From Crocodylus rhombifer (taxonomy: Eukaryota > Chordata > Crocodylia > Crocodylidae), in assembly GCA_038503035.1 (NCBI GenBank), contig JAVSML010024697.1, positions 1 through 64,000 on the forward strand: a stretch of DNA of 64,000 nt, read 5' to 3'. A model generated the notes under the pieces. That model did no database searches, had not been told where the DNA came from, and saw only the letters and a program-made list of their open reading frames with translations. Within the stretch, counting starts at the first letter, position 1, and each line of letters opens with the position of its first letter. Shown piece by piece: positions 59,501-64,000 of this stretch. The translations under genes and the position numbers were made by a program.

Positions 59501-62486
59501 AGGAAAATACCCTTGATTCTGAAAAACATATAGTTGAACACTGCAGAACAATTATGTGTCTTGAAAAACAAATTTCCGACTACAAAACAAAAATAAAAGA
59601 GCTTGAAAGTCTCTTAGAAGTTTATAGGGCAAAGGATGATAATGCAGCCACTTTAAAAAATATGCTTAAAAAAAAGGATTCTGTTATTTTAAAGATAGAA
59701 AGTAATGTGAGAGATCTGGAAGAGAAATGTAAAAATTCAGATAAAAAGATCAAAGAATTAAACGATCAGGAAATAAAACTGAAGGAGGAAGTCTTGCAGT
59801 TGAAGGATAACTTGAAAACAACTGAACAGTCACTTCAAGAAAAGGAGAGAGAAGATGAAAGAAAAAAAGAAGCCACAGAACAGTAAGTACTGATAATACT
59901 GAATAGGCACCTGAGAGTAAATCTAGGATGTATGTGCATTGACTTCCCTTCAGAGAATGTACTCGTACTTACCAACTGTAAATGCCAAAAAAGGGATTTT
60001 GATATTAAAGTTTCTTTCTAAAAGCATCTGTATGCATTAGTGATTCTCAAGCAGGGTTCCATGAGATCCTTTTAAGTATTCCCTGGGAGGCCAGTCCCTG
60101 GAAAAATCATGGAGCAGGTCCTTAAGGAATCCACCAAGGACAAGTCATGTCTGGCCAACCTGATTGCTTTTTTATGATGTGCTGACTGGCTCTGTGGATG
60201 TGGGGAAAGCACTAGTCAGGATATATTTTGACTTTAGCAAAGCTTTTGATATGGTGTACAACACCCTCTAGCAAGCTTAGGAAGTACAAATCAAATAAAT
60301 GGACTGTAAGGTGGATAGAAAACTGGCCGGATCATTGGTTTGAAAGGATGGTAATCTATGGCTCAATGTCTAATTGTTAGCTGGTATCAAGTGGAGTACC
60401 CCAGGGGTCGGTCCTGGGGCCTGTTTTGTTCAATATTTTCATCAATGATCTGGAAGATGAGAGAATGCACCCTCAGCAAATTTCAAGGTGACACCAAGCT
60501 GAGGGGAGTAGTAGATATGCTGGTGGGTAAGGCTAGGATTTAGAGAGACCTTGACAAATTTGAGTATTGGACCAAAAGAAGTCTCATGAGGTTCAATAAA
60601 GACAAGTGCTAAGTCCTGCACCTGGGACAGAACAGTCCCATGCGCCAATACAGGCTGGGGACTGACTAAGTGGCAGCTCTGCAGAAAAGGACCTGGGGGT
60701 TACAGTGGACAGTAAGCTGAATATGAATCAACAGTATGTCCTTGTTGTCAAGCAGGCTAATGGCATAGTGGGCTGTATTAGCAGGATCATTTGTCAGCAG
60801 GTCAAAGGAAATGATTATTCCCCTCTATTCAGCACAAGTGAAGCCACATCTAGAGTTTTGTGTCTGGTTTTGGGCCTCCCACTACAGAAAGGATGTGGAC
60901 AAATTGGAGAGAGTCCAGCTGAGGGCAGTGAAAGTTGTTAGGGGACTGGGGCATGTGGCTTCTGAGGAGAGGCTGAGGTAACTGGGCTTATTTAGTCTGG
61001 AGAAGAAAAGACTTGAGCAGGGATTTAGTAGCATCTGTCAGCTACCTGAAGGGTGGTTCAAAAGATGAGGTAGATAGTCTGTTCTCGGTGGTGGTAGATA
61101 AGAGAACAAGGAGCAGTGGTCTCAAGTTGCAGGAAGGGAAGTTTAGGTTAGATATTAGGAAAAACTCATTTGGAGGGTAGTATAACACTGGAACAGGTTA
61201 CCTAGAGAGGTTGTGGACTCTCTATCCTTGGAGGTTTTTAAGGCCTGGCTAGATGAAGCCTTAGCTGGGACGATCTAGTTGGGGATGGTCCTACTTTGAG
61301 GAGGGGGTTGGACTAGACTTCCTGAGGTCCCTTTCAGCCCTGGAGGTGTCAGATGGCAGGCAGGGAGGTAAAAACAATTCTACCTGATCAAGACATCAAA
61401 CAGCTACTCGACACAGCTCACAAAGACACTCTCATGGACCCAGAGAGACAGCCTTCCAGCTTCAGCTCCCTCTGTGCAAAAATGAAGTTTTATTTCTTAC
61501 TCACGGGGACTCTACCATCTGGTACCATCTACACTTTTCCCAGAGCCTGACGAAGGGACTTTGATTTTGAAAGCTTGCAGAAAAGGACAGTTTTCTTGCC
61601 ATTTTCCAGTTGGTCTAATAAAAGGTATCAGTTTGGAACCAAGAGTTCTAGTTTTTGTATGGTGGAATGTTAAGAGCAATTCATATGGCGACAGCCATTA
61701 TTGGTGACCATTTCGCTACCGTGATAGATAGGGTGATAACTTAAATAATGGGGTAGGAAGATGGAGCCAGTCCAGAAACACAACTGTGCCCTTACAAGGC
61801 ACAAAGGGCTCATGGATTATAAAGTACTATTTTATAAAGATGTCAGAGTCAGCTCCCACTTCTATATGATGTTGAAAGGCTTTTTCCTTGATTAAATCTT
61901 AGGTTAGAAATTCTGTTTGTTCTGTTTGCATTTGAATTTAAGGAAGATTAGAGAAGTTTTGGTTCAAAGTTCAGGGCTTTTTTTTGTTCTAAGAAAAATT
62001 ATAAAACAGGCATGTGCCCTTGATGGAGTTTGGTTGTTATAATTTTCTAGTACCTTGTATTACTTGCGTGCTAAAGTGCAGTGTTACCTGAGTGCATTAA
62101 GAATCCAAAAAGTGAAATGGACCGTTTCATTTTTATGCAAGGTCTCATTCAACAGTCTGAAATCCATTTGGCAGATTAGGGAAGCTGGTACAGCAGTTGA
62201 CTTGCTCATTGTCCTACAGCAAGTTAATGCCATTGGGGAAACTAACCCCAGTGATCCATATTCCAGTAATCTGTTCTAACAAATGTATCTCTTGTACAGT
62301 AATATTTTCATTTTTTCAGTACTTACATCTCTTTTCTTAATTCCAAGGTTGAGTAAAGACCTCTCTGAGAGTTCTTCTGTCATACAGCATCTAAATGTAG
62401 ATCTCCAAAGGAAAGATGAGGAATATGCAGACCTGAAAGAGAAGTTAGCAGATGCCAAGAAACAAATTCAGCAAGTGCAAAAAGAG
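27373..62486 (+). CDS. KIF20B: KIF20B (kinesin-6, M-phase phosphoprotein 1), 5' part of gene, 20 coding exons
   Basis: Joined exons: 27373-27528, 28545-28631, 28736-28855, 29058-29196, 33477-33661, 36652-36700, 37430-37624, 39302-39413, 40027-40098, 40191-40337, 41528-41690, 43894-44217, 44879-45018, 49526-49676, 50788-51013, 54772-54833, 55060-55179, 56196-56361, 58664-59882, 62348-62486. They total 3,972 nt, or 1,324 codons, all with GT-AG borders and compatible phases. Seen: RIRP (67-70), P-loop GVTNAGKT (156-163), FCEIYNE (273-279), switch I NTCSSRSH (342-349), switch II DLAGSE (377-382), [11 protein letters not shown] (425-435), then a long Lys/Glu-rich coiled coil from about residue 584. 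The sequence follows mammalian KIF20B almost exon by exon as I recall it. Known for the family: plus-end-directed kinesin-6 ATPase acting at the central spindle and midbody, needed for late cytokinesis and for neuronal polarity. The acidic stretch at about 230-265 fits the kinesin-6 loop-6 insertion. About 500 C-terminal residues are missing because the gene runs past the window end. Confidence 0.96.
27845..28140. repeat. Possible Helitron-like or other repeat starting with (CTGT)n
   Basis: TATTATAAAAGCCTAAGTC leads into five CTGT units, then a GC-rich non-coding body. This start resembles Helitron-type 5' ends, but no CTRR end with hairpin was found. Confidence 0.3.
28545..28631 (+). CDS. 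KIF20B: KIF20B coding exon (residues 53-81)
   Basis: 29 codons between TTTTAAG and GTATGT, phase 0 at both ends. It contains [10 protein letters not shown], the first beta strand of the kinesin motor (RIRP at 67-70), so the motor domain begins here. A separate short intron of 104 bases follows. Confidence 0.94.
28736..28855 (+). CDS. KIF20B: KIF20B coding exon (residues 82-121)
   Basis: 40 codons between TTCATAG and GTAAGC, phase 0 at both ends. It codes for the N-lobe of the motor between the first strand and the VFGP strand (ECVSIQDS through KFMFSH). The next exon starts VFGPETTQ, as expected of kinesins. Confidence 0.93.
29058..29196 (+). CDS. KIF20B: KIF20B coding exon (P-loop, residues 122-168)
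   Basis: 46 codons plus one base. It starts [12 protein letters not shown] and holds the nucleotide-binding P-loop GVTNAGKT at 156-163 within [17 protein letters not shown]. The kinesin-6 family usually has GxTNSGKT; Ala replaces Ser at one non-catalytic position. The donor is G followed by GTATGA. Confidence 0.96.
30880..31262 (+). repeat. MITE-like repeat family A copy in KIF20B intron
   Basis: The GC-rich block shares, in order, GGTAAGGCT, GGGGACAAGTAGCAGTGGC, GCACAACTATGT and GCATGCACGCACTTGT with 48389-48545. No coding sequence. Confidence 0.6.
31709..31746. repeat. (GT)n microsatellite
   Basis: About 18 GT dinucleotides in a row. Confidence 0.95.
32234..32920. mobile_element. Element with long inverted arms enclosing a CR1 3' end
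   Basis: The outer ends GGCATTTGTACACA (32234) and TGTGTAAAAATGCCC (32906) are inverted copies. Inner arms 32334-32400 and 32803-32870 are inverted copies of each other, about 67 bases at roughly 85-90% identity. Between them, 32540-32795 is a CR1 3' terminus (GGGGCAGGGGCTGGACTTGA and GGTCCCTTCCAGCC). Confidence 0.75.
32540..32795 (+). mobile_element. CR1 LINE 3' end
   Basis: Reads [21 protein letters not shown] and then [19 protein letters not shown], the last CR1 RT residues. The canonical 3'UTR phrase GGACTTGATGATC and the TATGAAA end follow. 5'-truncated. Confidence 0.88.
33477..33661 (+). CDS. KIF20B: KIF20B coding exon (residues 168-229)
   Basis: 185 bases between TTTACAG and GTATGG. 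It completes the Gly codon split by the 4.28-kb intron and reads [16 protein letters not shown], the expected strand after the P-loop, then a charged helix ([12 protein letters not shown]). GILPRT is diagnostic for the kinesin motor fold. Phase 0 at the end. Confidence 0.95.
35757..36540 (-). mobile_element. hAT-like repeat family C, copy crossing an assembly gap
   Basis: Begins CAGTGGTTCTCAGCC, an hAT-Charlie-type terminus. The right part (36404-36517) is the inverse of 25795-25860. GTGCTCTA occurs at 35746-35753 and again at 36542-36549 and may be the 8-base target duplication. The exact right end is hidden by the N gap. Confidence 0.6.
36518..36527. other. Assembly gap (10 N)
   Basis: Ten undetermined bases at the right end of the hAT-like repeat. 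The true length is unknown. Confidence 1.
36652..36700 (+). CDS. KIF20B: KIF20B small coding exon (loop-6 insertion, residues 230-246)
   Basis: A 49-base exon between TCTTAATAG and GTATGT, coding [16 protein letters not shown]. It is the start of the kinesin-6-specific insertion and has no structural motif. It is kept because both splice sites are good and its phase (0 in, 1 out) joins the flanking exons exactly. Its composition (Ser/Asp/Asn-rich) suits a flexible loop. Confidence 0.82.
37430..37624 (+). CDS. KIF20B: KIF20B coding exon (residues 246-311)
   Basis: 195 bases after TTTGGCAG and before GTAACT. It begins with the acidic end of the loop-6 insertion ([12 protein letters not shown]), then [21 protein letters not shown], the conserved kinesin FxEIYNE strand/helix (273-279), then [15 protein letters not shown] across the next junction. 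It closely follows mammalian KIF20B. Confidence 0.95.
37795..38035. mobile_element. MITE-like element with TGTCTACACATGC ends
   Basis: The left end GGGTGTGTCTACACATGC and the right end, which reads GGTGCATCTATATGTGC on the other strand, are imperfect inverted copies around an AT-rich, TGCACATTAA-containing body of about 240 bases. Non-coding. Confidence 0.5.
38085..39180 (-). mobile_element. Probable LTR fragment, inverse orientation
   Basis: 39103-39125 (GGAGGTTCAGAGCAATGTAT) is the inverse of 45401-45421 (ATACAGTGCTCTGAACCTCC), next to the TATA box of the 45266-46291 LTR. AATAAATTCCAAAC at 38561 recalls CATAAATTCCAAACC at 10195 in the 9395-10541 element. The limits are not defined. Confidence 0.4.
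39302..39413 (+). CDS. KIF20B: KIF20B coding exon (switch I start, residues 311-348)
   Basis: 112 bases after CTTTCAAG and before GTGAGA. It reads [24 protein letters not shown] and then NTCSSR, the first part of switch I (NxxSSRSH, 342-349). The Ser codon at 348 is split by the intron. The sequence places it immediately after the GCSYVRD strand, as in other kinesins. Confidence 0.95.
40027..40098 (+). CDS. KIF20B: KIF20B coding exon (residues 348-372)
   Basis: 72 bases after an unusually long T tract (about 40004-40024) ending in TTTTAG. It codes [25 protein letters not shown], completing switch I with SRSH. The donor is GA followed by GTAAGT. A 92-base intron, the shortest in the gene, separates it from the next exon. 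Confidence 0.95.
40191..40337 (+). CDS. KIF20B: KIF20B coding exon (switch II, residues 372-421)
   Basis: 147 bases between CTTTTCAG and GTATGC. It contains switch II DLAGSE (377-382) inside [15 protein letters not shown], followed by [19 protein letters not shown], the relay helix region. All ATPase-critical residues look intact, so the motor should be active. Confidence 0.96.
40594..40664 (-). repeat. Interspersed repeat family B, copy 2
   Basis: The - strand reads AGATAAGCTTTTGGGCACA then TAGTTGGCCCAGTAAAAAGA. This parallels GAAAGCTTGCAG and AGTTGGTCTAATAAAAGGTA at 61570-61628. Confidence 0.55.
41043..41072. repeat. (GT)n tract
   Basis: An imperfect GT dinucleotide run of about 30 bases. 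Confidence 0.85.
41528..41690 (+). CDS. KIF20B: KIF20B coding exon (end of motor, residues 421-475)
   Basis: 163 bases between GTCCTTCAG and GTAAGT. It codes [17 protein letters not shown], the L12/alpha-5 microtubule-binding segment, then [21 protein letters not shown], the last motor helix, ending at AQK where the neck begins. The acceptor follows a long T-rich stretch. Confidence 0.96.
42031..42087. repeat. Palindrome-containing repeat, copy 1
   Basis: 57 bases containing the near-palindrome 42047-42069. A second copy lies at 43303-43360 and the two flank a CR1. The 23-base core is inverted between the copies. Confidence 0.8.
42131..43200 (+). mobile_element. CR1 LINE 3' part in KIF20B intron
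   Basis: Reads RT text with [20 protein letters not shown] broken catalytic region follows (KFA and then VNFGT in place of FADDTK). Next are [39 protein letters not shown], and the 3'UTR GGACTTGATGATC with a TATGAAAC end. Dead: catalytic motif lost and frames shifted. Confidence 0.9.
43303..43360. repeat. Palindrome-containing repeat, copy 2
   Basis: Matches 42031-42087 on both sides of the core. The core 43319-43341 equals the exact reverse complement of 42047-42069. Confidence 0.8.
43470..43850. repeat. Repeat family D copy
   Basis: Shares a CACCAATCAGCAGCAAGGGG-like segment and AAGATGGCAGCTG-like phrases with 63600-63920 (GTTAGCAGCAAGGGGCAGGG, AAAATGGCTGCCAGCC). An ACATGGA(A/G)TTTTG motif occurs directly repeated near both ends. 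Non-coding; class unknown. Confidence 0.4.
43894..44217 (+). CDS. KIF20B: KIF20B coding exon (neck region, residues 476-583)
   Basis: 108 codons between CCTTAATAG and GTATGT, phase 0 at both ends. It codes the neck extension ([13 protein letters not shown]), the conserved [19 protein letters not shown] block and a Glu/Lys/Met-rich acidic tail. The ATIxWxxSLEDxMED block matches mammalian KIF20B closely. An in-frame GTAAGT near 43971 could act as an internal donor, but using it would shorten the conserved block. Confidence 0.93.
44879..45018 (+). CDS. KIF20B: KIF20B coding exon (residues 584-630)
   Basis: 140 bases after CATTCTAG and before GTAAGT. It codes [20 protein letters not shown] then [17 protein letters not shown], matching the start of the mammalian KIF20B stalk. 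Heptad-like spacing of Leu/Ile marks the start of the coiled coil. Confidence 0.95.
45266..46291 (+). mobile_element. LTR-like element (solo LTR), 1,026 bp
   Basis: Starts TGTGATAGGG and ends GTCCTGCTACA, the TG...CA borders of an LTR. Flanks CATCC (45261-45265) and CATCT (46292-46296) form an imperfect 5-base duplication. TATAAAAG lies near 45358. Three 32-base tandem units (GCCTGAAGCAGGACCCAGGC type) start at 45561, 45593 and 45625. The 3' border matches the ends of the elements at 22365-24365 and, inverted, 9395-10541. Confidence 0.7.
46775..48025 (-). mobile_element. CR1 LINE 3' part in KIF20B intron
   Basis: The 3' end lies at about 46775 (TCATAGTTTCATAGTTGG, the CR1 tail inverted). The - strand reads [54 protein letters not shown] and, upstream, [14 protein letters not shown]. 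The catalytic FADD is changed to FTDY. It is interrupted at about 48020 by other repeat sequence. Confidence 0.9.
48285..48575 (+). repeat. MITE-like repeat family A copy
   Basis: Shares blocks with 30880-31262 and more weakly with 1195-1345. It ends near a GTGTAGACAG sequence (48571), the inverse of GTGTCTACAC-type MITE ends seen at 37800. It abuts the truncated end of the CR1 at about 48025. Confidence 0.55.
49526..49676 (+). CDS. KIF20B: KIF20B coding exon (residues 630-680)
   Basis: 151 bases after TTAATTCAG and before GTATTT (a weaker donor than most here). It codes a charged coiled-coil segment containing [20 protein letters not shown], colinear with the mammalian protein. It follows a 4.5-kb repeat-rich intron. 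Confidence 0.92.
50543..50573. repeat. (TTTA)n microsatellite
   Basis: About seven ATTT units. Confidence 0.95.
50788..51013 (+). CDS. KIF20B: KIF20B coding exon (residues 681-756)
   Basis: 226 bases after CTTCCTAG and before GTGAGT. It includes [17 protein letters not shown] and the SLQDPQEA segment, then a coiled coil ([20 protein letters not shown]). As I recall, human isoforms differ by about 40 residues covering the corresponding IIDSL to PDPQE stretch, so alternative splicing here is plausible in this species too. Confidence 0.92.
51014..54771 (+). other. KIF20B intron (after residue 756)
   Basis: 3.76 kb. Apart from a CR1 3' end at about 52140-52372, I see only AT-rich unique-looking sequence with several T runs. 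The small open frames at 53680-54420 have no recognisable content. Confidence 0.9.
52140..52372 (+). mobile_element. CR1 LINE 3' end
   Basis: Contains the terminal RT phrase (TTCAGGCTGGACATCAAGAG) and the 3'UTR with GGGGGTCAGACATGATGATC and GGTCCCTTCCCACC. The end is CTATGAAAC. 5'-truncated, non-coding. Confidence 0.85.
54772..54833 (+). CDS. KIF20B: KIF20B short coiled-coil exon (residues 756-776)
   Basis: 62 bases after CATTGCAG and before GTAATT, coding [21 protein letters not shown]. It is small, but both splice sites are good, its phase (2 bases in, 0 out) joins the neighbours without a stop, and the heptad pattern continues across the junctions. It follows a 3.76-kb intron. Confidence 0.88.
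55060..55179 (+). CDS. KIF20B: KIF20B coiled-coil exon (residues 777-816)
   Basis: 40 codons after TTTTTAAAG and before GTAAGT. It contains [20 protein letters not shown], comparable with the QNQRIKELINIIDQKED stretch of the mammalian stalk. Phase 0 at both ends. Confidence 0.92.
56196..56361 (+). CDS. KIF20B: KIF20B coding exon (residues 817-872)
   Basis: 166 bases after CAACATAG. It ends at AGAGAG before GTACTA, the only GT giving the phase (1) that the next exon at 58664 requires. It codes a Lys-rich segment containing [21 protein letters not shown], matching the basic KRxNENxLQxDEPPAKKG region of mammalian KIF20B and probably a nuclear-localisation-type patch. The donor is modest; the frame stays open past it to a stop at 56505 (see the alternative end). 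Confidence 0.85.
56362..56507 (+). CDS. KIF20B: Possible alternative KIF20B C-terminus by read-through of exon 19
   Basis: If the donor at 56361 is not used, the frame runs on for 48 codons and ends at the TAA at 56505-56507. The tail is basic ([11 protein letters not shown]). An AATAAA lies at 56583-56588, 76 bases after the stop, so a complete terminal exon is possible. It would give a motor-plus-short-stalk protein of about 919 residues. Alternatively, part of this stretch is normal coding sequence (mammalian KIF20B continues GSI, here GTI) and I have missed an intervening exon. Inference only. Confidence 0.35.
56583..56588 (+). terminator. Intronic AATAAA (candidate poly(A) signal)
   Basis: AATAAA lies 76 bases after the read-through stop codon of KIF20B exon 19, in a T-rich context. 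It is common by chance in AT-rich introns, so it matters only if read-through transcripts exist. Confidence 0.35.
58280..58520 (-). repeat. hAT-like (GGCCAGATCC type) repeat fragment
   Basis: GTGGGCTGAATCTGGCCTAC and TATCCAGTCCATGGGGCCTT are typical of the GGCCxGATxTGGCC repeats found in many vertebrate hAT MITEs. The ends are not defined. Confidence 0.35.
58664..59882 (+). CDS. KIF20B: KIF20B large coiled-coil exon (residues 872-1278)
   Basis: A 1,219-base exon after a T-rich tract ending in TTTAG and before GTAAGT. It is open throughout (405 codons) and rich in Lys/Glu/Leu/Gln: a nearly continuous coiled coil with one less regular part at about 1018-1065. A conserved block there ([17 protein letters not shown], then [14 protein letters not shown]) matches the mammalian NSFHSSIEAIWEECKEI block. 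This is the stalk that dimerises the motor and carries partner-binding sites. Confidence 0.97.
60036..60100 (+). repeat. hAT-like terminus
   Basis: AGTGATTCTCAAGCAGGGTT and GAGATCCTTTTAAG match, in order, the inverted right end of the 2952-4527 element (CAGTGATTCTCAGTCAGGGT and GAGATCCTTTCAAG). It abuts a CR1. Confidence 0.6.
60100..61350 (+). mobile_element. CR1 LINE, older copy
   Basis: Reads [11 protein letters not shown], a [22 protein letters not shown] block (frame broken), a degenerate catalytic site (FQGD for FADD), and an RT C-terminus. The 3'UTR GGAGGGGGTTGGACTAGAC with CTGAGGTCCCTTTCAGCC follows. More decayed than the other copies. Confidence 0.85.
61540..61632 (+). repeat. Interspersed repeat family B, copy 3
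   Basis: CCTGACGAAGGGACTTTG, GAAAGCTTGCAG and TTGGTCTAATAAAAGGTATC in order. Best-preserved copy of the family in the window; two others lie inverted at 2380 and 40594. Confidence 0.65.
62348..62486 (+). CDS. KIF20B: KIF20B coiled-coil exon (residues 1278-1324), last exon in window
   Basis: 139 bases after CTTAATTCCAAG and before GTTTGG (a weak donor). It codes [19 protein letters not shown] then [19 protein letters not shown] and QVQKE, near-identical in pattern to the mammalian stalk. The family's next residues begin with Val at a phase-0 junction, as here. No continuation exon is recognisable in 62487-64000. Confidence 0.95.
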
Positions 62487-64000
62487 GTTTGGAACAATAA
62501 CAGGACACATTCTTTGTACAGATTAAATCTAAACTAAATCCTTGCTTATCAAACATTACAGTATTTACTCAGATCCAAGATAAGAGTTGCTCTCCCCTCC
62601 ATTTTAACATAAGGAAAAAAGCACCACATCTTCGGTTGCAGTACAAGGTTGTGGGGGAGGAGTCAAGCTGTTGCTGTTGTTCCAACTCTAGCAACAGCTT
62701 GGGTTTGGGTTGGAGTTAGAGCCACAGCTGCCATTGCCATCTGCACCACCAGCAGCCCTCTAGCTCTGGCCTTGCTGTGGTCTGAGGCCTCCACCCAGCC
62801 TGAAACCAGGGATGGAGCTGGTTTGTGCGCTAAGCCTGAGGGGTTGGGTGGCAGGCTTTGGGGTGGGGCGTAGGTAGGCATCAGGGAAGGCTAGGTGGGA
62901 AGGAGGCAAGTGCCAGGGAAAACAGGTATCATGGGGCATTTAGGGACTAGAGGACACAGGCACGGTGTAGCAAATGATGGAGGGGCAGGTGCTGGGATAC
63001 ATAGGCACTGGGGAGCGGGCAGGCAAGGGGGTGGGACAGGAAGCAGGGGCAAGTTGTGGGAGAGCAAGGTGTAGGGTTCAAGTCATTTGGCTCCACCCCC
63101 TCCCCCCTGCTTGACTGGTATCCCTTTGCCTCCTGACCCCTACCAGTGGTGGGGGTGATTAATTTAAAATCGCCCTTCAACAATTAGATACTATACATGA
63201 AAAATTATATAAAATTTATATAATTTTTCCATATATATAGAATCTAATTGTTGGGTTACCTTAAATTCTAAGTTGTGTTGATTCGAGTAAATGTAGTTCT
63301 CAAACACCTGACTAGTATAAATTTTCAGATGAATTCATATTAATACTGAACTAAAGGTGAACCTGAAAGAGAGCGTTGGTAAAACTATAAGCTAATGAGA
63401 TATGATTATTACTCATTCATGTTTCAATACGCAGATACTGTAATTGGTAGGGACCTACCAAAATTGTGAGTTCACGATTTTTTGCGGAAACTGGGATTTT
63501 GGATGAGCTACACTCACCCTCACACTCTCTCTCTCTCCCCCCACTTTTGGTGGGCTCCCAGGGTGGGGGGGACTTAGTGAAAATAATTTTTTTTGCAACC
63601 CGGCCATGCAGCCTTCCTTGGGGAAGGGTGGGGTGTGGGGAGAGAGAGGGGCTGCTTGCATCGTAACATGGCTGCCACTGACACCTGTTGAAACCTGATT
63701 GGTGGACAGCCCTTGAAGCCAGTTAGCAGCAAGGGGCAGGGCTCTGACAAACAGCCCTCTCAGCCAAACAGCAACAAGGGGCAGGGCCACTGGGGCCCCT
63801 TGACCTATTAGAGGCTGGGGTGGGGAGAGGGCTGCAAAAGGGCTGTGCTCAGCCTGCAAAAATGGCTGCCAGCCTGGGCATCTGCCCACAAAATGGGCCG
63901 GCAGCCACCTTGAATTCAGTAGACACCTAGTAATGGGAAAACACTTATTGTGCAAAAGCGTAATAAGGTAGTTCCATACCCTGGGCAGTGGTTGTGCACG
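62487..64000 (+). other. KIF20B intron running off the window
   Basis: After the exon ending at 62486 there is a GC-rich stretch (about 62640-63120) with no exon. A perfect short palindromic AT run follows near 63205-63235 (AATTATATAAAATTTATAT), then repeat family D (about 63440-63960). The next expected KIF20B stalk residues are not present. Confidence 0.75.

Noticed and set aside
63455..63955. 166-residue - strand open frame at the window end
   Set aside because: Falls in repeat family D, low-complexity Ser/Pro/Leu content, no motif.
62487..64000. Next KIF20B exon (Val-Met-Arg-Asp-type stalk sequence)
   Set aside because: None of the forward frames gives the expected coiled-coil continuation; the exon must lie beyond 64000.
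1..64000. CRISPR arrays, operons, tRNA or rRNA genes
   Set aside because: No regular spacer arrays or cloverleaf/rRNA sequence seen; the sequence is clearly vertebrate nuclear DNA.

Overview
The window is vertebrate nuclear DNA. It holds the 5' two thirds of one intron-rich gene plus about 26 kb of repeat-filled upstream sequence. The repeats are CR1 LINEs ending in the sauropsid style, Ty3/gypsy-type LTR elements and hAT-type DNA transposons. Together with the sequence of the encoded protein, they point to a reptile, most likely a crocodilian; a turtle is the main alternative. Two 10-base N gaps (16793-16802 and 36518-36527) mark a draft assembly.

The gene, on the + strand, is KIF20B (MPHOSPH1), a kinesin-6 motor of cytokinesis and midbody abscission. 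I could join 20 coding exons, with matching splice phases throughout, from the ATG at 27373 to an exon ending at 62486. This gives 1,324 codons with no stop or frameshift. The motor core is intact: P-loop GVTNAGKT, switch I NTCSSRSH and switch II DLAGSE. A long coiled-coil stalk follows. The last ~500 residues expected for the family (C-terminal microtubule-binding and mitotic phosphorylation region) lie beyond the window. A CpG-rich promoter at about 26150-26840 carries a near-consensus ZNF143/THAP11 (SBS) motif, an inverted CCAAT box and a TTTGAA (CHR-type) element. This is the regulatory layout expected of a G2/M gene. Exon 1 appears to be non-coding.

Upstream, 1-26000 contains no host gene that I can recognise. 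It holds an hAT element with its target duplication (2952-4527), an old CR1 end (about 4760), and an LTR/promoter-like block (about 5570-7330). A large CR1 with endonuclease and reverse transcriptase lies on the - strand (7690-11850) and is split by a 1,147-bp terminal-repeat insertion (9395-10541) flanked by GTCAC duplications. A 372-bp hAT MITE with a perfect 8-bp target duplication follows (12131-12502). There are also two decayed Ty3/gypsy elements (about 12820-14940 on -, and 20920-24365 on +, the latter with a polypurine tract and 3' LTR), a CR1 fragment (16840-17262) and a very AT-rich stretch (about 19500-19850).

The introns hold further CR1 copies, an LTR-like element with internal 32-bp tandem repeats (45266-46291), MITE-like families with several copies, an element with long inverted arms and CR1 sequence in its middle (32234-32920), and a duplicated near-palindrome whose core is inverted between copies (42031 and 43303).

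The points most worth checking are a possible short KIF20B isoform made by reading through exon 19 into an intronic AATAAA, the ZNF143/CCAAT/CHR promoter, a small zinc-finger-like reading frame just upstream of the CpG island, and the nested or inverted transposon structures.
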